From an uncultured Bacteroidia bacterium (GTDB lineage Bacteria > Bacteroidota > Bacteroidia > Bacteroidales > Prolixibacteraceae): a DNA stretch of 64,000 nt. The stretch lies in NCBI GenBank assembly GCA_903905505.1, contig CAIVGL010000074.1:22278-86277 (forward strand), in the 5' to 3' direction. Position 1 is the stretch's first letter; each line of letters opens with the position of its first letter. Positions 56,405 through 64,000 of the stretch are shown here, one piece after another. Under the pieces are notes generated by a model. That model searched no databases, was not told the origin of the DNA, and saw only the letters and a program-made list of their open reading frames with translations. Both the position numbers and the translations under genes were made by a program.

Positions 56405-56412
56405 CAAATGTA
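56405..56412 (-). promoter_or_regulatory. Bacteroidota -7 promoter box (TACATTTG) for galK-transporter
   Basis: Minus-strand TAnnTTTG match 45 bases before the galK ATG. The 284-bp galK-galM interval also holds a 14-base palindrome (TGCCTAATCAGGCA, 56447-56460) that could be an operator, but it lacks a second copy. Confidence 0.5.
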
Positions 56413-56607
56413 AAATAATTTCCCAAGTTAAAGCAAGCGATCAGAATGCCTAATCAGGCAGTCGTGAGGATCAATTATGGGGCTTAGGTCAAACTAGACA
56501 AGCTGCATGAGACCCAATAATACAATGAGTTACACGGTTAAACCAACATAATTAATCCATTCTAATTTTTCACCCTTAAAAAAATAGATTTATTTTATTT
56601 TATTCTT

Positions 56608-56615
56608 TACGTTTG
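56608..56615 (+). promoter_or_regulatory. Bacteroidota -7 promoter box (TACGTTTG) for galM
   Basis: TAnnTTTG match 30 bases before the galM ATG, divergent from the galK promoter. Confidence 0.5.
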
Positions 56616-56644
56616 TGTACGCTTAACTAACGAACTAAATAATT

Positions 56645-57694
56645 ATGAAAATCAAGAAATACAATTTTGGCAAAGGCCGAAGGGGTGAGAAAGTTTTGTT
56701 ATACACCCTGAAGAACGACAACGGGGTAACGGTTAAAATAACAAATTACGGAGGAATTATCACCGCTATTGAGACGCCAGATAAAGAAGGAAGAAAAGCG
56801 AATATTGCCTTAGGCTTCAAATCCTTTGCAGATTATATCTCGAATGCCTATATCGATAACTGCCCTTGCTTTGGTTGTATTACAGGGCGATATGCGAACC
56901 GCATTGCGAAAGGCAAATTCACCATCGACAAAAAAACTTACACCTTAGCCATCAACAATGGAAACAACTGTTTGCATGGCGGGATTACTGGATTTGACAA
57001 AGTGATATGGGCTCCTAAAGAGATTAGCAAATTGAATCAAGTTGGGGTAGAGCTAAAATACAGAAGTGTTCATATGGAAGAAGGTTTTCCTGGAAATCTT
57101 GACCTTACGGTGACCTACTTATTGAACAACAAAAATGAGTTAACCATTGACTACAAAGCCACAACAGATCAAAAAACAGTGATCAACCTCACCAATCACA
57201 CCTATCTAAATTTAGGGGGTAATGGGTCTAATATTTTGGGGCATTCACTTTATGTTCCGGCCAAAACAAAAACGGTCAACAACGATGAGCTCATTCCAAC
57301 TGGTGAATTTTCGAAAGTTGCAGGCACACCATTTGACTTCACGACGGCCACTCTGGTCGGAGCCCGCATCAACGAACTTCCGGATGGTTACGATTGTAAT
57401 TTTGTTTTGGAAAATCCAACTCAAAAACTAGTTCAAGCGGCGATTCTTACAGAAGAAAAGTCGGGCCGCAAAGTGGAAGTTTTCACAACTGAGCCAGGCA
57501 TTCAATTATACACTGGATATTACATTCCAAATATCAAAGGTCAAGGAGGCGAGAAATTTGGAAAATATGCTGGATTAGCGCTAGAGACACAGCACTATCC
57601 TGACTCCCCAAATCATCCTGAATTTCCAACCACAGCCCTTAATCCGGGTGAGACCTTTAAATCAAAAACAATTTATAAATTCGGGCTAGTTTAA
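56645..57694 (+). CDS. galM: Aldose 1-epimerase (galactose mutarotase)
   Basis: Interconverts alpha- and beta-galactose so that GalK can use the alpha form. 349 residues. GRYANRIAKG, the first catalytic His in NNCLHGG, the second in LTNHTYLNLGG, and catalytic Glu in TEPGIQLYTG are all in place. No signal peptide, so it is cytoplasmic, unlike many Bacteroidota homologues exported as lipoproteins. Divergent from galK. Confidence 0.95.
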   Translation: MKIKKYNFGKGRRGEKVLLYTLKNDNGVTVKITNYGGIITAIETPDKEGRKANIALGFKSFADYISNAYIDNCPCFGCITGRYANRIAKGKFTIDKKTYTLAINNGNNCLHGGITGFDKVIWAPKEISKLNQVGVELKYRSVHMEEGFPGNLDLTVTYLLNNKNELTIDYKATTDQKTVINLTNHTYLNLGGNGSNILGHSLYVPAKTKTVNNDELIPTGEFSKVAGTPFDFTTATLVGARINELPDGYDCNFVLENPTQKLVQAAILTEEKSGRKVEVFTTEPGIQLYTGYYIPNIKGQGGEKFGKYAGLALETQHYPDSPNHPEFPTTALNPGETFKSKTIYKFGLV

Positions 57695-57786
57695 CAAATT
57701 GAGCAAAACTTAAAATGTAATTGCTTGTTCGTCTTAAACAATTCCAAACGAAAGAACCAAACTATTCCAACATAAAGAGGGCCAGA

Positions 57787-59697
57787 ATGAGAACACTTAT
57801 TGAACTATTTGAGACCAGCGTAACGAAATTTCCAAACAATCCGTTGTTATGGGAAAAGACCAAGAAACAATTCGCCCCCTCTACTTATTTTGAAATTCGC
57901 CAACAGGTTTATCATTTTGCCGCAGGACTCATGTGCATAGGACTAAAGCCAGGCGAACGTGTGGGACTCTTGTCTGAAGGTCAAAACTCATGGCTGATCA
58001 GCGAACTTGGAATCTTATATTGTGCCGCAGTAAATGTACCCTTGTCTGTGAAGCTAGAGTCACCCGAATTGAAATTTAGATTGATACACTCTGGGTCTAG
58101 AATGGTTATCGTCTCTGCTGGTCAAGCTTCGAAAATCGAGGAGATAAAAGATGAGATTCCAGATGTGGAATATATCATTCATCTTGATCCCATAAAAAAC
58201 AAGGGGCCCAAAGATTTATCCTTCAAGGATCTAACAAATCAGGGTATTGAATTTCTAAAATCCCCTGAACATGCAGCAGAGTTCAAAGCGGTATGGTCAA
58301 ACATTCAACCTGATGATTTAGCGAATATCTCGTACACTTCCGGCACAACCGCTGACCCCAAAGGGATCATGCTAACACACCTTAATTATGCATCCAATGT
58401 TGTCCAAGCCAACACTATTTTAGAGATTTCGCCTAAATTTAAGACCTTAGCAATTTTACCTTGGGATCACTCTTTTGCTCATACTGCCTGTCTGTATACC
58501 TTTATGTATAAGGGAGCTTCAGTTGGATCGGTCCAGGTCGGTAAAACGCCAATGGAGACCTTGCGTAACGTGCCCACAAATATCCAAGAATTTAAGCCGG
58601 AGATTATGATGAGTGTTCCGGCATTACTTAAAAGTTTCCGAAAAAACATTGAAAAAGGGATCGAATCAAAAGGAAAAATCACTTCGATGCTTTTTAATCG
58701 TGGATTAAAAGTTGCATACAAATACAATGGTGAAGGTTGGAATAAAGGGAAAGGATGGCGGGCTCTTTTAAAACCAGAAGTTTTACTTTGGGATAAACTC
58801 GTTTTTTCAAAGGTAAGACAAGCTTTTGGTGGCAACCTGCAATTTTTTATTGGAGGAGGTGCGCTATTAGATATTGAGCTGCAGAGATTCTTCTCTGCCA
58901 TCGGAACACCAGTTTATCAAGGGTATGGACTTACAGAGGCTTCACCTGTAATCTCGGCTAACTCTCCTCTTGGAGTGAAATTTGGTTCTTCAGGTCGCTT
59001 AGTTAAGAAAATAGAATTAAAGATTTGCGATTACGACGGTAACGAAGTGCCGACAGGCGAGAAGGGAGAACTTGTTGTTCGAGGCGAGAATATCATGAAA
59101 GGGTATTGGCAAAACCCAAAAGCTACTGCGGAGACATTAAAAGATGGATGGTTATATACTGGCGATCTTGGCTACATTATGAAGGATGGCTATGTGTATG
59201 TCATGGGTCGCTTTAAAAGCTTGCTTATTGGTAATGATGGCGAAAAATTCAGTCCTGAAGGGATCGAAGAAGCTATTGTGGATCAATCACCTTATATTGA
59301 CCAAGCGATGTTATACAACAATCAAAATCCATATACTGTAGGATTAATTGTGCCAAATATCCCCGCTATAAACCACTTCCTACACAAACACCACCTTACT
59401 CCAAGTAGTCCAGAGGGAATTTCCAAAGCCATTGAGCTAATCAAACAGGAGATTGATGCCTACCGAAAAGGTGGAAAGCACGAAGGGATGTTTCCTGAGC
59501 GATGGTTACCAACTGCAATTATTATCTTGCCGGAATCGTTTACTGAGCAAAATCACCTTATGAATAGCACCTTGAAGATGGTTCGAAGCAAAATCACAGA
59601 GCATTTTGCGACCGAGATGGAATATATCTATACGCCAGAAGCTAAGGAGATTGGGAATATGCTCAATCGGGAGTCGCTAGCTAAATGGAATAATTAA
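57787..59697 (+). CDS. AMP-dependent acyl-CoA synthetase/ligase (long-chain type)
   Basis: A 636-residue ANL enzyme that activates a fatty acid as acyl-AMP and then acyl-CoA. ISYTSGTTADPKGIMLTH is the P-loop signature, YQGYGLTEASPVIS the A5 motif, and GWLYTGDLGYIMKDGYVYVMGR the hinge region with the core Asp. The long group (about 600-650 residues) fits long-chain fatty acyl-CoA synthetases of the FadD15/FACL type. Acyl preference is unknown. A TTG 22 codons upstream is in frame but lies in a poorly conserved stretch, so the ATG is preferred. Convergent with the CrtW-like gene. Confidence 0.9.
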   Translation: MRTLIELFETSVTKFPNNPLLWEKTKKQFAPSTYFEIRQQVYHFAAGLMCIGLKPGERVGLLSEGQNSWLISELGILYCAAVNVPLSVKLESPELKFRLIHSGSRMVIVSAGQASKIEEIKDEIPDVEYIIHLDPIKNKGPKDLSFKDLTNQGIEFLKSPEHAAEFKAVWSNIQPDDLANISYTSGTTADPKGIMLTHLNYASNVVQANTILEISPKFKTLAILPWDHSFAHTACLYTFMYKGASVGSVQVGKTPMETLRNVPTNIQEFKPEIMMSVPALLKSFRKNIEKGIESKGKITSMLFNRGLKVAYKYNGEGWNKGKGWRALLKPEVLLWDKLVFSKVRQAFGGNLQFFIGGGALLDIELQRFFSAIGTPVYQGYGLTEASPVISANSPLGVKFGSSGRLVKKIELKICDYDGNEVPTGEKGELVVRGENIMKGYWQNPKATAETLKDGWLYTGDLGYIMKDGYVYVMGRFKSLLIGNDGEKFSPEGIEEAIVDQSPYIDQAMLYNNQNPYTVGLIVPNIPAINHFLHKHHLTPSSPEGISKAIELIKQEIDAYRKGGKHEGMFPERWLPTAIIILPESFTEQNHLMNSTLKMVRSKITEHFATEMEYIYTPEAKEIGNMLNRESLAKWNN

Positions 59698-59705
59698 TCA
59701 ACCCA

Positions 59706-60377
59706 TTACCTTTTTGTCCGATGCAATTGCCACCAAGGAGTTCCTGGTGAGGCATGATGTTCTAAATGATAACCAAAGAAATAACAAGAGATCATCGCCC
59801 AAAGATGATTCCGCTTTTGACTTCTTGAAAAATGAGGTGCCGAGATTGTATCATGCGGCATTCGATGAGGTCTATAGGTGCCAAAATAGAATAACTGAAA
59901 GGTGGAAAGAATGGCAGGAACGATCCAAAAAATAATTAATTGTTGCTGACTAAACCAGAGTAAGCCCAGATTAAAAAGGGAAGCCATAATTAAGATCTGC
60001 CAGACAGTAACATATTGTTTCATAAAACGATACCACCAAACCAGAAAATACTGATTGGTTACCGAATAATCTGGATCTTGACCCGTAGCAGGATGTTGAT
60101 GATGTAAGTAATGCTTTTTCTTCAGCATCGGATACCAAAGTCCAGCATACAACATCGACGAGGTAACACCTAGAAAAGAGTTAATGATTTTACTTTTCGA
60201 TACCGTGCCGTGCATGGCATCATGAGCCGTAATAAAAAGACCCGTAAAAAGCCAAATTTGAATAGCCAGATGAATCCAAAACCAAGGATCTTGAAGAGCT
60301 ATTGGCTGGTTCTGCAAGATAAAGAACAGATGCCCACTCCAGCTAAACAGTATCAGTAAGGCAATTAGAATACCCAT
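59706..60377 (-). CDS. CrtW-like beta-carotene ketolase / fatty-acid-desaturase-superfamily protein
   Basis: A 223-residue di-iron membrane oxygenase. The histidine clusters match the beta-carotene ketolase type: HDAMHG, HYLHHQHP and GYHLEHHASPGTPWW, with FQLFYFGTYRPHR in between. These bind the two irons that introduce a keto group (or, in close relatives, a hydroxyl) on carotenoid rings. At 223 residues it is at the short end of CrtW. No other carotenoid genes are in the window, so substrate supply must be encoded elsewhere, or the protein has another substrate. A -7 box precedes it. Confidence 0.82.
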   Translation of the reverse strand: MGILIALLILFSWSGHLFFILQNQPIALQDPWFWIHLAIQIWLFTGLFITAHDAMHGTVSKSKIINSFLGVTSSMLYAGLWYPMLKKKHYLHHQHPATGQDPDYSVTNQYFLVWWYRFMKQYVTVWQILIMASLFNLGLLWFSQQQLIIFWIVPAILSTFQLFYFGTYRPHRMPHDTISAPHFSRSQKRNHLWAMISCYFFGYHLEHHASPGTPWWQLHRTKR

Positions 60378-60409
60378 ATCTAAAAGCTATAAGTTTCACG
60401 TTTATTAGA

Positions 60410-60417
60410 CAAAGGTA
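60410..60417 (-). promoter_or_regulatory. Bacteroidota -7 promoter box (TACCTTTG) for the CrtW-like gene
   Basis: Minus-strand TAnnTTTG match 33 bases before the ATG. Confidence 0.5.
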
Positions 60418-60488
60418 ATGAATCTATTTCGTTACTTTTACAACCTAATCAAAGAAGATTTAGAACATTTAAAGAAGATTCAAATAGC

Positions 60489-60857
60489 ATGATAACGACC
60501 GATTTCCCTACCCTGCAAGATTTTCACATCGATGGAATAAGACATATAACACCTACTGAAGCTCTCGTAGCAGTAAGCAATAACGAAGCAACTCTTCTAG
60601 ATGTCCGCGAAGAAAACGAATGTATATTAGAACGTATCCAAAATGACCAGGTACAATACTTACCTATGTCAGAGATCACAGAACGAGTAAATGAAATCGT
60701 TGCCGACAAACCCATTATTGTCGTCTGCGCTGGGGGTGTGCGGAGTGCGAAGGTTGCCAAATTCTTGATGCTAAATGGAATAAACGATTGCGCCAGCCTT
60801 GAAGGTGGAATGCATCTCTGGAGAGCTTTAGGCTTACCTACCGACACACTACTTTAG
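60489..60857 (+). CDS. Rhodanese-like domain protein
   Basis: A 122-residue single rhodanese domain. LLDVREENE is the first signature, VVCAGGVRSAKVAKFL holds the active-site Cys (one residue after the strand) in a six-residue loop, and LEGGMHLWRALG closes the fold. It may transfer sulfane sulfur or act on persulfides. It lies just upstream of the arsenic operon but outside the operator region, so coregulation is uncertain. Confidence 0.88.
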   Translation: MITTDFPTLQDFHIDGIRHITPTEALVAVSNNEATLLDVREENECILERIQNDQVQYLPMSEITERVNEIVADKPIIVVCAGGVRSAKVAKFLMLNGINDCASLEGGMHLWRALGLPTDTLL

Positions 60858-60913
60858 GCTATTTATTACCAAAACACTTTTATTTTAATTTCCATAAAAT
60901 AAACAAACGTATT

Positions 60914-60941
60914 TATACGTCATATTAAAATATGTCGTATA
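60914..60941 (+). promoter_or_regulatory. Probable ArsR operator: 28-base palindrome overlapping the promoter
   Basis: TATACGTCATATT and AATATGTCGTATA flank a two-base centre with 12 of 13 pairs matching. The right arm runs into the -7 box at 60938-60945. The position just before arsR is the classic place for autorepression by an ArsR dimer. Confidence 0.65.
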
Positions 60942-60945
60942 TTTG
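60938..60945 (+). promoter_or_regulatory. Bacteroidota -7 promoter box (TATATTTG) for the ars operon
   Basis: TAnnTTTG match 23 bases before the arsR ATG at 60968. It excludes the in-frame ATG at 60932, which lies upstream of it. Confidence 0.6.
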
Positions 60946-60967
60946 CGTTATAATTAAAATCATAACA

Positions 60968-61300
60968 ATGGTAGTATCCAAGACCGGATTATTCGACAAA
61001 GGGTTGCAAGACAAGGCTAATTTATTTAAAGCTCTTGCTCATCCTGCCCGGCTTCAAATCATTCAATTTCTTGCCAAGCAAAAGAGTTGTATTTCTGGAG
61101 ATATCTCAGAGGAGTTGCCGTTGAGTCGAACAACAGTTAATCAACATCTAAAGGAGCTTAAAAAAGCGGGACTAATCCAAGGGACGGTGAATGGAGTAAA
61201 AACAAATTACTGTCTTGATTATGTGGTAGTTCAAGAATCAAAAGTGATTCTATCAGCATTCTTGGAAGAGATTGAGATACCAAAAAACTTTTGTTGTTAA
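60968..61300 (+). CDS. arsR: ArsR/SmtB-family arsenic-responsive repressor
   Basis: A 110-residue winged-helix repressor. LFKALAHPARLQIIQFL and the recognition helix LSRTTVNQHLKELKKAGLI are standard. Candidate As(III) ligands are C41 (KSCISGD) and the C-terminal pair C109-C110 (NFCC); C82 is also present. This differs from the E. coli ELCVC site but is a known alternative arrangement. The palindrome at 60914-60941 is its likely operator. The start at 60968 is chosen because the promoter box follows the upstream ATG. First gene of arsR-arsC-arsM-acr3. Confidence 0.92.
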   Translation: MVVSKTGLFDKGLQDKANLFKALAHPARLQIIQFLAKQKSCISGDISEELPLSRTTVNQHLKELKKAGLIQGTVNGVKTNYCLDYVVVQESKVILSAFLEEIEIPKNFCC

Positions 61301-61345
61301 TTAAAGCGATTACGTTTACGCAAATACTAATATATCAAATTGAAC

Positions 61346-61765
61346 ATGAAAGTATTAATCTTATGTACTGGGAATAGCTGCAGAAGCCAGATGGCGCATG
61401 GCTATTTACAATCCTTCGATTCGGAATTAACGGTTTGTTCTGCTGGCACTGAGGCATCAGGAAGACTAAATATGAAAGCCGTGGCAGCGATGAAAGAAGA
61501 TGGGATCGACATCTCAAACCACACCTCTGATTCGGTATCAAAATATCTTGACGAAGCTTGGGACTATGTGATAACAGTTTGTGGAGGTGCGAATGAAAGT
61601 TGTCCTGCATTTATTGGTAACGTAAAACAAAGGCTCCATATTGGCTTTGATGATCCATCCCATGCTATTGGGACCGAGGAATTCATCTGGAGTGAATTTA
61701 TCCGTGTGCGAGACGAGATTAAAAAAGGGTTCTGGGAATTTTACACGAAAGAAATAAGAAACTAA
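61346..61765 (+). CDS. arsC: Arsenate reductase, low-molecular-weight phosphatase (thioredoxin-coupled) type
   Basis: Reduces arsenate to arsenite for export. A 139-residue protein with the LMW-PTP loop CTGNSCRS (nucleophile C7, Arg at +6). C79 and C86 in TVCGGANESCP are spaced seven apart, exactly as the redox pair of S. aureus ArsC, so electrons come from thioredoxin. DDPSHAIGT contains the general-acid Asp region. A TTG two codons upstream is in frame; the ATG at 61346 is preferred. Confidence 0.94.
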   Translation: MKVLILCTGNSCRSQMAHGYLQSFDSELTVCSAGTEASGRLNMKAVAAMKEDGIDISNHTSDSVSKYLDEAWDYVITVCGGANESCPAFIGNVKQRLHIGFDDPSHAIGTEEFIWSEFIRVRDEIKKGFWEFYTKEIRN

Positions 61766-61805
61766 GAGTCTGAATAACTTATAGGTTAACTAATACACAA
61801 ACATC

Positions 61806-62612
61806 ATGAATCCAAACAATTTAAAGCTCATCGTGCAAGAGAAGTATGGAGAGATTGCCAATCAAAGCAAGCTTTTCAATCAGTCGTCGTGCTGTGGAAG
61901 TACGAACTCATGTGGAGATATGGATTATACTATTTTCAGTGATGACTATCAAGGTCAAGCTGGGTATAATCCAGATGCAGATTTAGGTTTAGGGTGTGGT
62001 ATTCCAACTCAATTTGCAAATATTAGCAAAGGTGATTCTGTTTTAGACCTTGGCAGTGGTGCCGGGAATGATTGTTTTGTAGCTCGTGCCATTGTCGGAG
62101 AGACAGGCAAAGTTACCGGTCTAGACTTTACCGATGCGATGCTGCGAAAGGCAGATGAAAACAACAAAAAATTAGGCTTTACGAATGTCAGCTTTGTAAA
62201 AGGCGACATCGAAGAGATGCCATTGCCAGATCAAAGTTTTGATGTGGTAGTATCCAATTGTGTCTTAAATTTAGTCCCAGACAAAGAAAAAGCATTTGAG
62301 CAGATTAAGCGAGTCTTAAAAGTGGGCGGACATTTTTGTGTCTCTGATGTGGTTATAAAAGGTGATTTACCTGAGAAGCTACAAAAAGATGCCGAGATGT
62401 ATGCTGGATGTGTGTCGGGTGCCATTGACTTAGATGTTTATATGGGACTTATAAAAAAGCAAGGCTTTGAGAAGGTAGAAATCCACAAGCAGAAAGAGAT
62501 CGCTATTCCTGAAGAGGTTTTAAAAAACTACCTTAATCCGAAAGAGTTAGCTGATTTTCAAAATGGAGAAACAGGAATTTTCAGTATTACGGTAAGCGGA
62601 GCGAGAGCCTAA
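61806..62612 (+). CDS. arsM: Arsenite S-adenosylmethionine methyltransferase
   Basis: Methylates As(III), producing volatile or more easily excreted methylarsenicals. 268 residues. The SAM loop is VLDLGSGAGNDCFVA. Conserved As-binding cysteines by eye are C36, C64, C142 and C192; the C36-C64 (28) and C142-C192 (50) spacings equal those of the algal ArsM Cys pairs. A CCGSTNSC cluster at the N-terminus is typical of bacterial ArsM. Between arsC and acr3. Confidence 0.94.
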   Translation: MNPNNLKLIVQEKYGEIANQSKLFNQSSCCGSTNSCGDMDYTIFSDDYQGQAGYNPDADLGLGCGIPTQFANISKGDSVLDLGSGAGNDCFVARAIVGETGKVTGLDFTDAMLRKADENNKKLGFTNVSFVKGDIEEMPLPDQSFDVVVSNCVLNLVPDKEKAFEQIKRVLKVGGHFCVSDVVIKGDLPEKLQKDAEMYAGCVSGAIDLDVYMGLIKKQGFEKVEIHKQKEIAIPEEVLKNYLNPKELADFQNGETGIFSITVSGARA

Positions 62613-62695
62613 CCATGTTATTTCAAAAGGCAAAAATCAAAAATCCTCATAAGACAAAATAAAACTACAATACAACCTAATTAAAACTCTCATCT

Positions 62696-63739
62696 ATGAG
62701 CACCGTAAAACAACTCTCCTTTTTTGATCGTTTTTTAACGCTATGGATTTTTCTAGTTATGATAGCTGGGGTCGTACTTGGCTTCTTCCTCCCTAATATT
62801 CCTGAATTCTGGAGAGCGCTAAGTGTAGGGACAACCAATATGCCTATTGCTATTGGATTAATCTTAATGATGTATCCACCTTTGGCAAAGGTAAACTACG
62901 AAAAGCTCCCCTTGGTATTTAAGAATGTGCGTTTACTAACTCTTTCATTGACACAAAATTGGATAATTGGCCCAGTAATTATGTTTGCGTTGGCAGTGAT
63001 CTTCCTTCACAACCAACCTGGATTAATGATTGGAGTTATACTTGTGGGTCTAGCGCGCTGTATTGCAATGGTGTTAGTCTGGAACGATCTTGCCAAGGGT
63101 GATCCTGAACTAGCCGCAGGATTAGTAGCCTTCAATGCCATCTTTCAAGTATTTTTCTATTCGGCTTACGCCTATTTATTTATCACCATACTCCCACCCT
63201 ATTTAGGTTTAAAAGGGGCCAATGTTGAAGTTTCTATCTATGAAATTTCAGTTACGGTATTTATCTATTTGGGCATTCCATTTCTGGCAGGACTAATCTC
63301 CAATTCGATGCTTCGTCGCAAGCATGGTGACGAGTGGTATTTTGAGAAATTCATCCCGAAGATCTCGCTTTTAACACCTGCCGCATTGTTATTTACAATC
63401 TTTGTTATGTTTTCCCTAAAAGGTGAAAAGATTATCACCTTACCTCTAGATGTAATCCTTGTTGCCATTTCCTATACGATCTATTTTGGGATTATGTTTT
63501 TCTCCACATTTTACATCTCTAAGCGTATGGGAGAAAATTACGAAAGGTCCACAACGATGGCATTTACAGCTGGAAGCAACGATTTTGAATTAGCCATCGC
63601 AGTAGCTATTGCGGTCTTTGGCATCAATTCACAAGAAGCCTTTGCCACGGTTATTGGGCCGCTAGTAGAGGTCCCTGTGATGGTTGCTTTGGTGAATCTA
63701 GCTTTTAGCTTAAAAAAGAAATATTTCACAGAGGGGTAA
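62696..63739 (+). CDS. ACR3-family arsenite efflux permease
   Basis: A 347-residue inner-membrane exporter of arsenite with ten hydrophobic helices. The essential Cys is C122 in [19 protein letters not shown], and the late [14 protein letters not shown] segment carries the conserved Glu of the second crossover. The length is typical of the ACR3(1/2) bacterial form. Last gene of the ars operon, followed by the tandem repeat array. The gene symbol varies (arsB or acr3). Confidence 0.95.
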   Translation: MSTVKQLSFFDRFLTLWIFLVMIAGVVLGFFLPNIPEFWRALSVGTTNMPIAIGLILMMYPPLAKVNYEKLPLVFKNVRLLTLSLTQNWIIGPVIMFALAVIFLHNQPGLMIGVILVGLARCIAMVLVWNDLAKGDPELAAGLVAFNAIFQVFFYSAYAYLFITILPPYLGLKGANVEVSIYEISVTVFIYLGIPFLAGLISNSMLRRKHGDEWYFEKFIPKISLLTPAALLFTIFVMFSLKGEKIITLPLDVILVAISYTIYFGIMFFSTFYISKRMGENYERSTTMAFTAGSNDFELAIAVAIAVFGINSQEAFATVIGPLVEVPVMVALVNLAFSLKKKYFTEG

Positions 63740-63887
63740 ATTCATACTTACACACCGATATCTAGCCGCTGGCAATCACCCGTCTATAGAGTTCAACCAC
63801 TTCGTGGCTGGGACTTGGTTGTTGCAGTTTATCCATGGGTTAACATTCATGGAGCGTTAGACTTTCATGGGTTAGCACCCATAGTTA

Positions 63888-64000
63888 TTAGAGTTCAACC
63901 ACTTCGTGGCTGAGGATTTGGTTGATATACTTTATCCATGGGTTAACACTCATGGAGCGTTAGACTTCCATGGGCTAGTACCCATCGTTATTAGAGTTCA
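63888..64000 (+). repeat. Tandem ~102-bp hairpin-rich repeats running off the window end
   Basis: One full unit starts near 63888, a second near 63890 plus one period, and a third begins at about 63993; starts are 102 and 103 bases apart and the two full units differ at only about a dozen positions. A decayed partial unit may precede them from about 63760. Each unit contains CCACTTCGTGG, CCATG...CATGG and ATGGG...CCCAT inverted repeats, so it would fold into three small hairpins. No ORF or transposase is visible. The coordinates given cover the part inside the window; the array continues beyond it. Confidence 0.85.

Noticed and set aside
56447..56460. TGCCTAATCAGGCA palindrome between galK and galM
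   Set aside because: Only five pairs with no second copy and no adjacent regulator gene; mentioned but not called as an operator.
63760..64000. CRISPR array
   Set aside because: The repeats are about 102 bp and contiguous, without spacers of uniform length, and no cas gene is present.

Overview
The window is a stretch of ordinary chromosome from a member of the phylum Bacteroidota (low GC, mostly weak or absent Shine-Dalgarno sequences). Three things point to the phylum: the -7 promoter box TAnnTTTG recurs in front of many genes, lineage-typical families are present (DUF3822 next to rsmD, carboxypeptidase-regulatory-domain proteins, DUF1080 proteins, CPBP proteases), and ribosomal protein S1 has extended tails. 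I cannot assign a genus. There are about 50 protein genes, two tRNA genes, one probable riboswitch, no prophage, no recognisable insertion sequence and no CRISPR array.

Layout. 1-9.3 kb: end of a hybrid sensor kinase, a luciferase-like oxidoreductase, an unusual SDR protein, a CPBP protease, a FAD oxidoreductase, an envelope-protein gene broken by one amber codon, and a DacB-type D,D-carboxypeptidase. 9.5-12.8 kb: enolase, then a queuosine-precursor operon (transporter, queC, queF) whose leader folds as a preQ1-I riboswitch. 12.9-20.2 kb: class II aldolase, SBF-like transporter, a DUF1080-PHP lipoprotein and two metallopeptidases. 20.3-22.2 kb: nagB and an EamA transporter.

22.4-26.7 kb is the most interesting part. 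It is a tight four-gene operon encoding KdnA, KdnB, a divergent KdsA, and a transaldolase-type domain fused to a CBS pair that resembles the tail of the arabinose-5-phosphate isomerase KdsD. I read it as a cassette for 8-amino-Kdo (Kdo8N) of lipopolysaccharide with an alternative supply of the five-carbon precursor. The supply step is inference.

26.7-41.4 kb: a PafA-like protein that seems to have lost its metal ligands (with CYTH and Dabb genes upstream), CutC, transporters, a POTRA/beta-barrel protein, an RNA methyltransferase, CysE, a PnuC plus NadR-like kinase pair, an S41 protease, a nitronate monooxygenase-like enzyme and a membrane-bound LytTR regulator with nearby 9-bp direct repeats. 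41.5-53.8 kb: twin tRNA-Asp, rsmD, a RecD-like helicase, RNase Z, a STAS protein, rpsA, a phosphosugar mutase, a DUF1080 protein, guaA and a phosphoesterase. 53.9-57.7 kb: a galactose locus (sugar transporter and galK, divergent from galM). 57.8-60.9 kb: acyl-CoA synthetase, a CrtW-like carotenoid oxygenase and a rhodanese. 60.9-63.7 kb: an arsenic operon, arsR-arsC-arsM-acr3, behind a near-perfect palindrome that overlaps the promoter. The window ends inside a tandem array of about 102-bp hairpin-rich repeats.

No gene-free stretch exceeds 300 bases. The longest, between galK and galM (284 bp), holds two divergent promoters and a small palindrome.
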